Part shown: piece after piece, positions 34,405-44,303 of the stretch
Numbering within the stretch: the first letter of the stretch is position 1
Layout: the number at the start of each line of letters is the position of its first letter
Assembly: GCA_016791475.1 (NCBI GenBank)
Contig: JAEUWI010000003.1
Location: 62,001 to 126,000 of the forward strand
Source: Candidatus Hydrogenedentota bacterium
GTDB taxonomy: Bacteria; Hydrogenedentota; Hydrogenedentia; Hydrogenedentales; JAEUWI01
Direction of reading: 5' to 3'
Length of the DNA: 64,000 bases
Translations under genes and position numbers: made by a program
Notes under the pieces: model-generated
Database searches by the model: none
What the model was told of the DNA's origin: nothing
What the model saw: the letters and a program-made list of their open reading frames with translations, nothing else

Positions 34405-37122
34405 TCAGGGCTTGGTCAAATCCCGGACCACGAGCGTGGGTTCGCCGGGGATGCGGGTCGCCTCAAACCCGAGTTTCTGGCAGACATGAAGCATACCGCG
34501 ATTCTCGGGCAGCACGGAACCTGTAATTCGGTTCAGGCCCTCCTTGCGCCCGATGTTCACCAGGCGCTGGAGCAGTTCCGAACCGATGCCGTGACCCTGA
34601 ATGTGGTCGCTCACCACGATCGCGAACTCGCCTTCGCCGTAACGGTGCTCCTTGACGATCCGGCCCACCGCGATAATCTCTTCCACCCCGGTGGATGGAT
34701 TCTTCCAGACGCCGACGAGGGCAATCTGGCGATCATAGTCGATAAAGCAGAGGCGGGTCAGGCGCTCGTGACTGACGCGCTGGTCCAGCGAGATCAAACC
34801 AAGATAGCGGTAATAGACCGTATCGCTTGAGAGCGTCTTGTGGAAGGCGACCATGAGCGGTTCATCTTCGGGACGGATGGCGCGAATGTGAATTGTCTCG
34901 CCTTTCTTGCTCGTCCAATCTTCGGAATACTCCAGGGGATAGGGACGAATAGCGAGTTTGGGCAGCTTGTCCTCGGTGACGTCCAAGCCATGCAGCACGA
35001 CCCGACCATCCAGCGCGATGAGGCCATCGGGCGAAACGAGCAGGGGATTGATGTCGATTTCGGCAATCCAGGGCTGTTCCACGACCAGCTTGGAGAAGCG
35101 GACAAGGAGGTGTTCCAGCGCCACCAAATCCACAGGCTTGCGGCCGCGCACACCCTTGAGCGCGGCGTAGATGCGGGTCTGTTCCATCATGCGCCGGGCG
35201 AGAGTGGTATTGAGAGGCGGCAGGCCCAGGGCGCTGTCCTTGAACACCTCCACCAATTGGCCGCCGGAGCCAAAGAGCAGTACGGGTCCGAACTGGGGAT
35301 CGATACTGCTGCCGATGATTATTTCATAGCCCTCGTTCTGCACCATGGGCTGAACAACGACGCCCTCGAAGTGCTCGGCTCCCGCCTTTTCGGTGACCGA
35401 CTTCAGAATGGTGTCGAAGGCCCCGGCCACGGATACCGCGGACTTCAGGTTCAACTGAACGCCGCCCACGTCCGTCTTGTGGGTGATGGTATTGGAGTAC
35501 AGCTTGAGCACCACGGGATAGCCCATGGCATCGGCCGCAGCCACCGCCTCTTCCGAGGTGCGCGCGACTTCCGTCGGCACTACGGGAATACCATAGGCCG
35601 CGAGAATCTTCTTGGATTCATGCTCGGGGAGGATGGTCCTGCCGGCCTGGCGCGCATCCGTGATGAGTTTATCCACAAGACCGCGATCCGGCCCCTGGGC
35701 CGTTTCGTCCGGCGGCAGCATGGGCGTCTCGTAAAGACCGCGAATGTTGTAGTTATAGCGCCACATCAGGTTGAACACCTTCGTGGCGGTGTCGGGATAG
35801 TCGAAGCAGGGGATATCGTGACTGTTTAGAATGTCCCGTCCCGCCTGAACGCCGTCGCCGCCCATCCAGCTTGCCAATAGCGGCTTCTTGGAGGCCATTT
35901 TCACCTTGGCAAGTTCTTCCGCCGTCTTTGTGGGGTCGGTCATGGCCTGAGGGGTCAACACGACCAGCAGGCCATCGCTGTTGGGGTCCCGCGAGGCTAT
36001 CTCAAGGGCTTTGGCATAACGATCCGGGCCGGCATCGCCGAGAATATCCACCGGGTTGCTGTGGCTCCAGGCCTGTGGCAACACGCCGTTCAATTGCGTG
36101 ATCGTCTCTTCCGAAAGCTCGGCCAGCTCGCCGCCATCGCCGATCACGGCGTCCGTTGCGAGCACACCGGGACCACCGGCGTTGGTCAGAATGGTCAAAC
36201 GGGGTCCACGGGGCCGCGGCTGCTTCTCCAGCACGTCGGCCATCTGGAAGAGGCTTGCTATGGTGTATACGCGCGATACCCCCGTCCGGCGGAATGCCGC
36301 CGAAAGTACGCCATCGCTGCCTGCGAGTGAGCCGGTGTGGGAGGCCGCCGCCTGAGCCGCAGCCTGGGTCTGACCGGCCTTGATCACGATAATGGGCTTG
36401 CTCAGGGCCACTTCCCGGGCCGCCGAGAGGAAGGAACGGGCATTGCCGATGGATTCCATGTAGAGCACAATGCTCTTGGTGTTGGGATCGTCGCCCAGAT
36501 AGTAGATCAGGTCACCCCAGTCCACATCCAGCATGGAACCGATGGAGATGAAGGCGCTGAAGCCCACGTTGACGCTGTAGCTCCAGTCGAGAATCGACGT
36601 ACAGAGGGCACCGCTCTGACTGATAAAGCCCACACTGCCGGGCCGGGCGATGCTGCTGGCGAAGGTGGCGTTCATTCCCTTGATGGGGTTCATGACGCCC
36701 AGACAGTTCGGGCCGATGATGCGCATGCGCCCGTTGCCGGCCGCCGCCAGCACTTCCGCCTCCAGGGCGGCCCCTTTTTCGCCGACTTCCTTGAAACCCG
36801 CCGAGATGATGATGGCGCCTTTCACGCCGCAGGCCACACATTCGCGTACGATCTCGGGGATCGATGAGGCGGGCGTGACGAGAATGGCCAGGTCGACCGG
36901 CTCGGGAATGGAAGTGACGTTTGGATAGGCCTTGATGCCGAGCACGTTGTGGCGCTTGGGGTTGACGGCATACACCGTGCCCCCGAAGGGACTGCTGATC
37001 AGGTTCCACAGCATGGTCCTGCCCACGCTGCCGGGCTGCTCTGTGGCGCCTATGACGGCAACAGTCTTGGGATTAAAGATCGCCTCCAGGCAACCCTGTT
37101 TACCGGCGTCGGCTATGTTCAT
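34405..37122 (-). CDS. ADP-forming acetyl/acyl-CoA synthetase fused to a GNAT acetyltransferase domain
   Basis: 905 residues. About 1-460 is the CoA-binding and ligase alpha part ([15 protein letters not shown] at the start, [11 protein letters not shown]). About 480-700 is the ATP-grasp beta part ([39 protein letters not shown]). About 740-905 is a GNAT domain ([13 protein letters not shown], with the acetyl-CoA loop [12 protein letters not shown]). The layout is that of Pat/YfiQ-type protein acetyltransferases, but the phospho-histidine of true ADP-forming ligases is retained as His262 in [11 protein letters not shown]. It may therefore both make acyl-CoA and ATP/ADP-couple, and acetylate proteins. 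The gene stands alone, between a terminator and a divergent promoter region. Confidence 0.9.
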   Translation of the reverse strand: MNIADAGKQGCLEAIFNPKTVAVIGATEQPGSVGRTMLWNLISSPFGGTVYAVNPKRHNVLGIKAYPNVTSIPEPVDLAILVTPASSIPEIVRECVACGVKGAIIISAGFKEVGEKGAALEAEVLAAAGNGRMRIIGPNCLGVMNPIKGMNATFASSIARPGSVGFISQSGALCTSILDWSYSVNVGFSAFISIGSMLDVDWGDLIYYLGDDPNTKSIVLYMESIGNARSFLSAAREVALSKPIIVIKAGQTQAAAQAAASHTGSLAGSDGVLSAAFRRTGVSRVYTIASLFQMADVLEKQPRPRGPRLTILTNAGGPGVLATDAVIGDGGELAELSEETITQLNGVLPQAWSHSNPVDILGDAGPDRYAKALEIASRDPNSDGLLVVLTPQAMTDPTKTAEELAKVKMASKKPLLASWMGGDGVQAGRDILNSHDIPCFDYPDTATKVFNLMWRYNYNIRGLYETPMLPPDETAQGPDRGLVDKLITDARQAGRTILPEHESKKILAAYGIPVVPTEVARTSEEAVAAADAMGYPVVLKLYSNTITHKTDVGGVQLNLKSAVSVAGAFDTILKSVTEKAGAEHFEGVVVQPMVQNEGYEIIIGSSIDPQFGPVLLFGSGGQLVEVFKDSALGLPPLNTTLARRMMEQTRIYAALKGVRGRKPVDLVALEHLLVRFSKLVVEQPWIAEIDINPLLVSPDGLIALDGRVVLHGLDVTEDKLPKLAIRPYPLEYSEDWTSKKGETIHIRAIRPEDEPLMVAFHKTLSSDTVYYRYLGLISLDQRVSHERLTRLCFIDYDRQIALVGVWKNPSTGVEEIIAVGRIVKEHRYGEGEFAIVVSDHIQGHGIGSELLQRLVNIGRKEGLNRITGSVLPENRGMLHVCQKLGFEATRIPGEPTLVVRDLTKP

Positions 37123-37450
37123 TCGAAAAGGCCTCCTCTATGCATTCAAAATCGTGTACTATCACTACAATGCCCCCGCGCCCGATTGCCTTGAGTTGGA
37201 GGTCAATCCTGGGTGGGTACGCTTTACTCACCGAGTGTTCAGCGTGTGCAAGTAAATTTGACAAGCAAGTTCGATGCCTGAATGATTACACAGTAATCGG
37301 GCGTGGCACAAGGCGTTAGAAGCGACCGCGTCGAGCAGTAGTGTAATGTGATCTGTTCAATGCGCTAAACTGTAGCGTTCATGGTGACACATGTGCGCAA
37401 TTTGTTGTTGCCGCTCAAGAAAATGACCGGCTGGAAAGACCACGAGGACC
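37123..37450. promoter_or_regulatory. Divergent promoter region
   Basis: Rightward, TTGACA (37258-37263), 17 bp and AATGAT (37281-37286) form a plausible sigma-70 promoter for the histidine phosphatase gene at 37451. A TGCGCAATTTGT (37394-37405) recurs exactly in the two-component promoter region (29754-29765). A good leftward promoter for the synthetase gene is not evident. No ORF. Confidence 0.4.
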
Positions 37451-38062
37451 ATGAGACTCTACATCGTCCGCCACGGCGAAACAGACTTCAACCGCAACCG
37501 AATGATGCAGGGCTATCATGAAATTCCCTTGAATGGGCGCGGCATTCGGCAGGCCACGCTGCTGGCTCATCGCCTGAAAGAGGAGCGGCTGGACCGAATC
37601 ATCTGCAGCGACCTGCGCCGCGCCGTCATGACCGGCTGCATCGTTGCTTCGCACACGGGAGCCCCGATGGATTACGACCCGGCACTTCGGGAGCGGAATC
37701 CCGGACTCCTGACCGGAAAGTCCTATGACGACGAACCCCGCTTCTTTACGGATATCGACTTCATACCGCCGGAGGGCGAGGGGGTTCGGGATTTCCGCTT
37801 GCGCGTACGAAAGGCCTTTGAACATTTTGCGAGTCAGGCACACCTCGCGACCGAGCGGGTGGCAGTTATCACGCATGGCCTTGTGTGCCATGCATTTGTA
37901 AGCGAGTTCTTCGGGGACGACGCGGCGGAGGGCATTGGCTCACGTAACGCCGCGCTCACCCTGGCGGAGTATGACGGGGGGCGGTGGACCCTTGTGGCCC
38001 GGGACTGTGCCACCCATCTCTCCGGCGAGGAGCCACCGCGAATTGTCGTCGCCGGAGCTTGA
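37451..38062 (+). CDS. Histidine phosphatase family protein (phosphoglycerate mutase-like)
   Basis: 203 residues. The phospho-acceptor motif IVRHGETDFN (His8) opens the protein; LNGRGIRQA, the second arginine region CSDLRRAVMT and ITHGLVCHAF with the second histidine follow in the family order. These enzymes transfer or hydrolyse phosphate through phospho-histidine. Whether this is a cofactor-dependent mutase or a broad phosphatase (for example of the CobC or GpmB type) is not settled; the short length favours the phosphatase branch. Confidence 0.9.
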   Translation: MRLYIVRHGETDFNRNRMMQGYHEIPLNGRGIRQATLLAHRLKEERLDRIICSDLRRAVMTGCIVASHTGAPMDYDPALRERNPGLLTGKSYDDEPRFFTDIDFIPPEGEGVRDFRLRVRKAFEHFASQAHLATERVAVITHGLVCHAFVSEFFGDDAAEGIGSRNAALTLAEYDGGRWTLVARDCATHLSGEEPPRIVVAGA

Positions 38063-38163
38063 ACCGGGTCAGGTCTTCAATGCGATGCCCTGTGCTAAGA
38101 TAGGCCGGAGGTGGGAGCACGTGGGGTGCTTCGCAGACAAAGAAACAACGCCGGGTGATGTTT

Positions 38164-38433
38164 ATGGGATCGGAAGACGCAGAACGCAGGATTATGGAAG
38201 CAATGTCGGAGGTCAAGCCGCACCGTCTTGATTCCTACACCCTCAAGACCAAGCAGTTGAAATTTCGAATGCATGACGAGGAGTTCGAGGAGATTCGGGA
38301 GACGGCGGAGCATCTCGGCCTCTCCATATCCGAATACTTCTGCGCTCTCCATCGTTACGCCCGTCCGCGGCTTACGCCAGACCCCCAGGCGGGGCAGTGG
38401 CTCCATCCAGTTCGCAAGCCGCGCCGGGACTGA
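38164..38433 (+). CDS. Small ribbon-helix-helix-like DNA-binding protein
   Basis: 89 residues from ATG 38164, with GGTGA (38152-38156) as a fitting ribosome-binding site; ATG 38158 and GTG 38155 are alternatives. The centre, KQLKFRMHDEEFEEIRETA followed by EHLGLSISEYFCAL, has the strand-helix-helix pattern of CopG/MobC-like RHH proteins. A partner gene such as a toxin or relaxase is not visible, so a stand-alone transcriptional regulator is the simplest reading. It is 38 bp upstream of the OPT transporter and may control it. Confidence 0.55.
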   Translation: MGSEDAERRIMEAMSEVKPHRLDSYTLKTKQLKFRMHDEEFEEIRETAEHLGLSISEYFCALHRYARPRLTPDPQAGQWLHPVRKPRRD

Positions 38434-38471
38434 TACTTCCGAGCACTCTTAGACGATTACAGGAGATTTCC

Positions 38472-40367
38472 ATGAGTCACGAGCAGGGGCGGGGCAACGA
38501 CGGCAACGAAATGGCCGAATGCACCGGTCTGTCGCTGGGGCTGGGTACGCTGCTGGCCATCATTATGGGTGCGGCCAATGTGTACCTGGGGCTCAAGGTG
38601 GGCATGACGGTAAGCGCGTCCATACCTGCTGCCGTCATCAGCATGGCCGTAATGCGCGGGATTTTCAAACGCGGCTCCATTTTGGAGAACAATATCTCGC
38701 AGACGATCGCCTCCACGGGGGAAAGTCTGGCCGCCGGAGCGATTTTCACCCTGCCCGCCCTGTTGATCGCGGGCGTGTGGGACTCCTTCAACTTCTGGAT
38801 CAGCACGGGCATCATTCTCACCGGCGGGCTTCTGGGCATCGTGTTCATGGTGCCCCTGCGCAAGACCCTGATCGTTGATCGCAAGGACCTCCGCTATCCG
38901 GAGGGCGTAGCCTGTGCGGAAGTGCTTCAGGCCGGTCAGGGTGGCGGCGTGGGTATTCGGGGTATCATCGTTGGTCTGGGGCTGGGCGCGTGCTTCAAGC
39001 TGCTCGGCACCGGGCTGGGCGTCGTCCGCGGCACGGTGGAAGGGGCTACCGCCATCGGTCAGCGTGTGTTCTACCTCGGTGCGGACTTGAGTCCGGCCCT
39101 GCTCGCCGTGGGTTATATCGTCGGCCTGGGCATCGCGTCCCAGATCTTTCTTGGCGGTGTCATTGGCTGGCTCGTTGCCATTCCAATCGTGGGGCCTTTC
39201 GTCGAGACCGAAGCCACCGCGCCTGTGGCCATGGCGTGGGAGCTTTCGAGTTCCCAGGTGCGCTATCTCGGCGTCGGCGCCATGCTCGTGGGCGGCTTGT
39301 ACTCCATCTGGAAGGTTCGTGGCGGTCTCGTTGCCGGTGTGCGCAGTCTCTATACGGTGTCCGCCGATCACGCCGGGCAGCGGTCGGCTATTCCGAGGGC
39401 CGAGCGAAATATGACGTTTCGCGCGCTTATGATCATCTTTGTTCTGGCGACCGCCTGCACGCTGCTTCTGTATGTGAATCTTATAGGCTCCGTGGGTCTT
39501 GCCCTGGCGGCCACTGCGGTCATGGTTCCAGCCGCGTTTCTCTTTACCGCCGTCGCCACTTACATTGTGGGCCTCGTGGGATCGTCCAATTCTCCAGTGT
39601 CGGGGATGACCATCTGCGCCCTTCTTCTCGCTGTGTTCATCATCTGGCTCGCCGGCGGCGAAGGTAAGTCCGCCATCCTGGCCACCCTCGGCGTTGCCGG
39701 TGTAGTCTGCTGTGTGGCGTGCAGCGCGGGCGACGTGGCCCAGGACTTGAAAACCGGTCAGCTCGTGGGCTCTACGCCCGAGCGCCAGCAGTGGGCGGAG
39801 GTGCTCGGGGTTGTCGTGCCCGCTTTCTTTCTGACGCCCGTTCTGGGTTTGCTTCATTCCGCTTATGGTATCGGCGATGGATTGAAAGCGCCCCAGGCCA
39901 CGTTATTTGCCAGTCTTGCCAAGGGTTTCTTCGGAGACGGGGGGCTTCCCTATGCAATGATCGAGGCAGGGCTCGGCGTCGGTGTGGCCATCATCGTGCT
40001 GGACATGATTCTGGAGCGCGCGAAGTCGCCAGTACGGCTCCATATCATGCCCATTGCCGTGGGGATTTACCTGCCGTGGTCGTTGTCGGTGCCCATCATG
40101 GCTGGCGGGCTCCTGCACTATGCTATCGCGCGGACGCGCACAGACTCCGACGACGCGAGCAGCAGCGGGATACTCTTCGGGTCGGGATTAATCGCAGGAG
40201 AGGCGCTGATGGGAATCGCACTCGCCATACCACTGGCCCTGGGCGTAAAGTTGGCCCTGAACGTGGAGGCTATCCCGTCGGGGCTGTTGGATCTTCTGTC
40301 GCTACTCTTGTTTTCCGGTCTTGTGGGCTATTTCGGCTGGTACTCCCGGCGGAATTCACCCTCCTGA
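38472..40367 (+). CDS. OPT family oligopeptide transporter
   Basis: 631 residues from ATG 38472, 7 nt after AGGAG. About 14-16 membrane helices cover most of the protein. MGAANVYLGLKVGMTVSASIPAAVISM and NISQTIASTGESLAAGAIFTLPAL are the OPT signature near the N-terminus, and CVACSAGDVAQDLKTGQLVG lies in the conserved second half. OPT proteins import small peptides or metal-chelate complexes. The gene is convergent with the sulfatase gene; their ends overlap by 12 bp. Confidence 0.93.
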   Translation: MSHEQGRGNDGNEMAECTGLSLGLGTLLAIIMGAANVYLGLKVGMTVSASIPAAVISMAVMRGIFKRGSILENNISQTIASTGESLAAGAIFTLPALLIAGVWDSFNFWISTGIILTGGLLGIVFMVPLRKTLIVDRKDLRYPEGVACAEVLQAGQGGGVGIRGIIVGLGLGACFKLLGTGLGVVRGTVEGATAIGQRVFYLGADLSPALLAVGYIVGLGIASQIFLGGVIGWLVAIPIVGPFVETEATAPVAMAWELSSSQVRYLGVGAMLVGGLYSIWKVRGGLVAGVRSLYTVSADHAGQRSAIPRAERNMTFRALMIIFVLATACTLLLYVNLIGSVGLALAATAVMVPAAFLFTAVATYIVGLVGSSNSPVSGMTICALLLAVFIIWLAGGEGKSAILATLGVAGVVCCVACSAGDVAQDLKTGQLVGSTPERQQWAEVLGVVVPAFFLTPVLGLLHSAYGIGDGLKAPQATLFASLAKGFFGDGGLPYAMIEAGLGVGVAIIVLDMILERAKSPVRLHIMPIAVGIYLPWSLSVPIMAGGLLHYAIARTRTDSDDASSSGILFGSGLIAGEALMGIALAIPLALGVKLALNVEAIPSGLLDLLSLLLFSGLVGYFGWYSRRNSPS

Positions 40368-41789
40368 GGGGACCGGTTCATCCGCGGCGGCGACCGGGGA
40401 TTCATGAAGCCCCGCAGGCCGGGCTTCCAGCGCCATGGCGGCCTTGAATGTCTCGGCGGCTGCCTGAAGTTCTTCCACCACAAAGCGAGAGCCAGCCGCC
40501 TGATTATGTTTTTCAGCGATGTCTTCCGTTAAATTGTACAGGGCGAGGGGGGTGTCCCGCTGCACGTAGGGCGCGGGTAGGCCGTCTGTGCCCGCAGGTA
40601 CTTCCAGAGTGCGGTACGAATGGGGGAGGTGGAGTTTCCAGGGGCCCTTCCGGACCGCCTGGAGTTCATCTCGTCCGTAGAAGTAGAAGTATTCGTGGGG
40701 CGTGCCCGCACCGGGTCTGCCTTCAAGCAGGGGCCACAGGCTCTTGCCATCGATGATGCGGTCTGTCGGGAGGACCGCCCCCGTTGCTTCGGCGATCGTG
40801 GGGTAGAAATCGAAATTGGCTATCATCTTGTCGCAGACTTGATTTGCGGGAATCCGGCCCGGCCAGCGCACGATACAGGGTACGCGATGGCCCCCTTCCC
40901 AGGTGGTTCCTTTCGCTTCGCGCAGGGGGCCGGCGGATCCGGCGTGGTTGCCGTAGCTGATCCAGGGGCCGTTGTCTGAAGTGAATATGACCATCGTACT
41001 TTGTTCCAGTCCCGCCTCCCGCAACGTGCGCATGATCTCACCGACGGACCAGTCAATCTCCATAATGACATCGCCGTAAAGGCCCTGGGCGGATTTTCCA
41101 CGGAACTTGTCCGATACCCCGAGGGGTACATGGGGCATGCTGTGGGCAAGATAGAGGAAGAAGGGCCTGTCTTTGTGCTCGGTGATAAAGCTGACCGCGT
41201 ACTCCGTGTATCGCGTCGTCAACTGATTCATGTCCGGGTTGGTCTCAATAACCTTGTTGCCCTCCATGAGCGGGAGTGGCGGAAAATCTTTTGAGGTGGG
41301 ATGGTTGGGCCACATGTCGTTGGAGTAGGGAAGTCCAAAATACGCGTCGAAGCCCTGATTCAGAGGAAGAAAATCGGGGATATCGCCCAGATGCCATTTG
41401 CCCACGCACGCGGTGGCATAACCAAGGGGCTTGAGCAATTCCGCCACCGTCACCTCATTGGGATGGAGGCCAACCGCGCGGCCATTATTTCGCTGGCTGG
41501 GTCCCAGCACATCGGGCAGGCCCACACGCACGGGATAGCACCCCGTCAGCAACGCGGCGCGGGATGGACTGCAGGCGTTTGCGACAGCGTAGGCCGAGGT
41601 GAAACGAATGCCCTCGGCGGCGAGTTGGTCGAGGTTGGGTGTCTGAAAGCCCGTCGCGCCATAGGCCCCGGTGTCGGCATAGCCCTGGTCGTCCGTATGG
41701 ACGATAACCACATTTGGAAGCCGCTCTCCATGGGTGCTTGACGTCAAGAGCGCCAGCGCCAGAGCAATCAATGGGGCAACCCGGAGCAT
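40356..41789 (-). CDS. Secreted formylglycine-dependent sulfatase
   Basis: 477 residues from ATG 41789; the longer frame to 41897 adds unlikely residues. Signal peptide about 1-21 (ends STHGER). HTDDQGYAD gives the calcium ligands Asp33-Asp34, and NACSPSRAALLTG carries Cys73 in the CxPxR motif that is oxidised to formylglycine. CVGKWHLG is the second family signature. It hydrolyses sulfate esters, probably of polysaccharide units, in the periplasm or outside. It starts one base after the stop of the acidic-protein gene, so the two form an operon. No formylglycine-generating enzyme is in the window. Confidence 0.92.
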   Translation of the reverse strand: MLRVAPLIALALALLTSSTHGERLPNVVIVHTDDQGYADTGAYGATGFQTPNLDQLAAEGIRFTSAYAVANACSPSRAALLTGCYPVRVGLPDVLGPSQRNNGRAVGLHPNEVTVAELLKPLGYATACVGKWHLGDIPDFLPLNQGFDAYFGLPYSNDMWPNHPTSKDFPPLPLMEGNKVIETNPDMNQLTTRYTEYAVSFITEHKDRPFFLYLAHSMPHVPLGVSDKFRGKSAQGLYGDVIMEIDWSVGEIMRTLREAGLEQSTMVIFTSDNGPWISYGNHAGSAGPLREAKGTTWEGGHRVPCIVRWPGRIPANQVCDKMIANFDFYPTIAEATGAVLPTDRIIDGKSLWPLLEGRPGAGTPHEYFYFYGRDELQAVRKGPWKLHLPHSYRTLEVPAGTDGLPAPYVQRDTPLALYNLTEDIAEKHNQAAGSRFVVEELQAAAETFKAAMALEARPAGLHESPVAAADEPVPSGG

Positions 41790-41790
41790 T

Positions 41791-42105
41791 TCATTCCTCC
41801 TCGTCGGCGTCGGTTCCTTCGTCATCCTCTTCCCACGCCTCGATGAGCAGGCTGTGGCCAAACTCCCTCGCCTCCACGATGAACTCCCACATTTCATCGT
41901 CTTCGGTCATGGCCTCCTCGGCCAGTTCGAAACTGCTCATCGTGTCACCGGGCGTCCAGCCGGCCTCCCGGATGTAAAAACGGGCCAGTTCTTCCGCCCC
42001 GTGGAGCTCCTGGAAATTGATCCAGGCGGAGACATCGGCGTGGGTATACTCGCCGTGCTCCTCGTTTTCGGGGTCCGGCTCGGCAGATATCGTGAATAGA
42101 AACAT
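41791..42105 (-). CDS. Small acidic protein of unknown function, co-transcribed with sulfatase
   Basis: 104 residues from ATG 42105, 8 nt after AAGGA; an in-frame ATG at 42126 is less well placed. No signal peptide or membrane segment. It is strongly acidic, with DPENEEHGEYTH near the start, AEEAMTEDDEMWEF in the middle and a C-terminal tail EEDDEGTDADEEE. Sulfatase translation begins one base after its stop codon, so the two are coupled. I do not recognise the family. Confidence 0.7.
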   Translation of the reverse strand: MFLFTISAEPDPENEEHGEYTHADVSAWINFQELHGAEELARFYIREAGWTPGDTMSSFELAEEAMTEDDEMWEFIVEAREFGHSLLIEAWEEDDEGTDADEEE

Positions 42106-42248
42106 AGAGGGTATCCTTGCAGACATAAACTCGTTCGGCGAGCGCTGATGGGCTTCAACCCGGCCTGGTTGCAACAGTGGTATTATTCACGCCCACCGTC
42201 GTGATGGCAAACGGGCTGATGTTCGCCCGAGCGCAGGTTCGAAACACA

Positions 42249-43034
42249 CTACAACCGCCGGACACCAAATCCGCCGCCGACCTCAATCTTCGCACCCGTC
42301 GCATAGCCGAAATAGCCTTCCGCCAGCGCGGCGCAGGCCTTGCCGATGTCTTCCGGGGTGCCCCAACGCTTCTGAAGCAGGAGTCCCCCCTCGATCAAGG
42401 CGTCGTACTTCTCGGTCACGCCGGCGGTCATGTCCGAACGAATTACGCCGGGTTGAATCTCATAAACATTGATGCCATGCTCCGCAAGCCGCACGGCAAA
42501 GAGCTGAGAGGCCATGCTGCCGCCCATTTTGCTGATACAGTACTCGGCGCGATTTACGCTCGCGGCCGTCGCTGAAATACTGGTGATGAAGATGATCGAC
42601 GGAGCAACGGCGGCGTTGTCCCTGGGGTGGGCCACCATGTGATTGGCCACGGTCTGCGTGAGGAAAAATGGACCGCGCAGGTTAATACCCATCACCCGGT
42701 CATAACTTTCCGGCGTCGTTTCGAGGATATCGTAGCGCTTCGCGAGGGAAACGCCGGCATTATTCACGAGGACATCCACGTGTCCAAAAGCATCCACCGT
42801 TTCCGCAAGGATACGCGGGTGATCTTCCAGACTGGACACATCACCACGGATAGGGTGGAGCCGGCGTCCGAGTTTTTCGACCTCCGCCTTCACCTCGTAC
42901 AGCCCTGATTCGGTGTTCTCGGGATCGGGGTTGGTGGCCACACCGGCAATGTCATAGCCATGCCGGGCGAGCGTCAGGGCAATGCCCCGACCGATGCCAC
43001 GGCTGGCGCCGGTGATAAGTGCAACTTTCTTCAT
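42249..43034 (-). CDS. SDR-family oxidoreductase (3-ketoacyl-ACP reductase-like)
   Basis: 261 residues. ITGASRGIGRG is the nucleotide-binding glycine motif, NNAG follows, and Ser and YCISK provide the catalytic triad (SISATAASVNRAEYCISKMG). The end, GTPEDIGKACAALAEGYFGYATGAKIEVGGGF, is typical of classical short-chain dehydrogenases. Its place between the sulfatase, Gfo/Idh/MocA and GH88-type genes suggests a sugar or sugar-acid oxidation or reduction rather than fatty-acid synthesis. It is preceded by the Gfo/Idh/MocA gene on the same strand, with a 90-bp gap. Confidence 0.88.
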   Translation of the reverse strand: MKKVALITGASRGIGRGIALTLARHGYDIAGVATNPDPENTESGLYEVKAEVEKLGRRLHPIRGDVSSLEDHPRILAETVDAFGHVDVLVNNAGVSLAKRYDILETTPESYDRVMGINLRGPFFLTQTVANHMVAHPRDNAAVAPSIIFITSISATAASVNRAEYCISKMGGSMASQLFAVRLAEHGINVYEIQPGVIRSDMTAGVTEKYDALIEGGLLLQKRWGTPEDIGKACAALAEGYFGYATGAKIEVGGGFGVRRL

Positions 43035-43124
43035 GTGATCGGGTTCCCTTCGCGTTTCATAGGACGGACAAGACGGAAATGACCGACTGAATCAATCCGT
43101 CGTACTCGCCGTATCGGTCCTATT

Positions 43125-44270
43125 CTACAGCGGCGTCACATCCAGCCAGCGGCGCTCTTCCCAGCTCTTCAGGCCGAGCTCGGCCAATTGAACGCCCTTC
43201 GCGCCCTCCTTCAGCCCCCAGGGGAAGGGCTCGCCCAATACCACGTGGCGCAGGAAAAGCTCCCACTGGGCTTTGAAGGCGTTGTCAAAGACGCGGTTGG
43301 TGGGGACGGTCGTCCAGCCCGCGTTAAAGTCGATGGGACTTGGGATATCCGGATTCCATACGGGCTTGGGGGTGTTGGCCTGATGCTGGGTCACGCATTC
43401 GCGCAGGCCGGCCACCGCCGAACCGTGGGTGCCGTCCACCTGCAGGGTCACAAGATCGTCGCGGCGCACCCGCACGCACCACGAGGAATTGAAGTGGCAG
43501 ACAATGTTTCGATCCGTCACGAACGTCGCATAGGCCGCGTCATCGGAGGTGCAGGTGTAGGGTTTGCCCTGTTCGTCGATTCGCGTGGGGATATGGGTTG
43601 CGCCCAGGCAGGAAACCGACGTCACATTGCCGAAAAGGTTGTCCACCAGATAGCGCCAGTGGCACAGCATGTCCACGATAATACCGCCGCCGTCTTCTTT
43701 GCGATAGTTCCAGGACGGGCGCTGCGCGGGCTGGTCTTCGCCGGTAAACACCCAGTAGCCGAATTCGCCACGCACGGAGAGAATCCTGCCGAAGAAGCCG
43801 GTATCGATGAGATACTTCAGTTTGAGGAAGCCGGGAAGCCAGAGTTTGTCCTGCACCACGCCATGCTTGACGCCCGCAGTCTCCGCCAGACGAAACAGTT
43901 CCAGCGCCTGCTCGGTGTTTTCGGCGCAGGGCTTCTCGCAATAGACATGCTTTCCGGCCGCAATCGCCGCCTTAACATCGGGAAAACGGCGCTGGGTTAC
44001 TTGAGCGTCAAAATAGAGGGGATAGGCGGGGTCCGCAAGCAGTCCAGCCAGGTCGGTAGAATACTTCAATCCACCATGGGCCGCCGCCAGCGCCGCAAGC
44101 TTGCTCTCGTTGCGTCCGGTCAGAATCGGTTCCGGGAGAATACGGCTGGTATCGTCAATCTTTACGCCGCCCTGTTCCCGGATCGCGAGAATGGATCGAA
44201 CCAGGTGCTGGTTGGTGCCCATGCGTCCCGTGACGCCGTTCATGATGATGCCGATGTTGTGGGTGGTCAT
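43125..44270 (-). CDS. Gfo/Idh/MocA family oxidoreductase
   Basis: 381 residues. The N-terminal Rossmann domain runs from IGIIMNGVTGRMG to the family motif YCEKPCAENTEQA. The C-terminal alpha/beta domain shows GGGIIVDMLCHWRYLVDNLFG, in which the catalytic-type histidine is placed. Members oxidise or reduce sugars or polyols, often through 3-keto sugar intermediates, and use NAD(P). The gene sits between the GH88-like hydrolase (33 bp) and the SDR gene in one minus-strand cluster, which suggests processing of uronate or other hydrolysis products. Confidence 0.9.
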   Translation of the reverse strand: MTTHNIGIIMNGVTGRMGTNQHLVRSILAIREQGGVKIDDTSRILPEPILTGRNESKLAALAAAHGGLKYSTDLAGLLADPAYPLYFDAQVTQRRFPDVKAAIAAGKHVYCEKPCAENTEQALELFRLAETAGVKHGVVQDKLWLPGFLKLKYLIDTGFFGRILSVRGEFGYWVFTGEDQPAQRPSWNYRKEDGGGIIVDMLCHWRYLVDNLFGNVTSVSCLGATHIPTRIDEQGKPYTCTSDDAAYATFVTDRNIVCHFNSSWCVRVRRDDLVTLQVDGTHGSAVAGLRECVTQHQANTPKPVWNPDIPSPIDFNAGWTTVPTNRVFDNAFKAQWELFLRHVVLGEPFPWGLKEGAKGVQLAELGLKSWEERRWLDVTPL

Positions 44271-44303
44271 GAAATGATCCTTATCGTGATTGCACGTTGA
44301 TTA

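Noticed and set aside
37301-37320. Sigma-54 promoter starting with TGGCAC
   Set aside because: The -24 element is perfect, but 10 bp after GG there is TA instead of GC.
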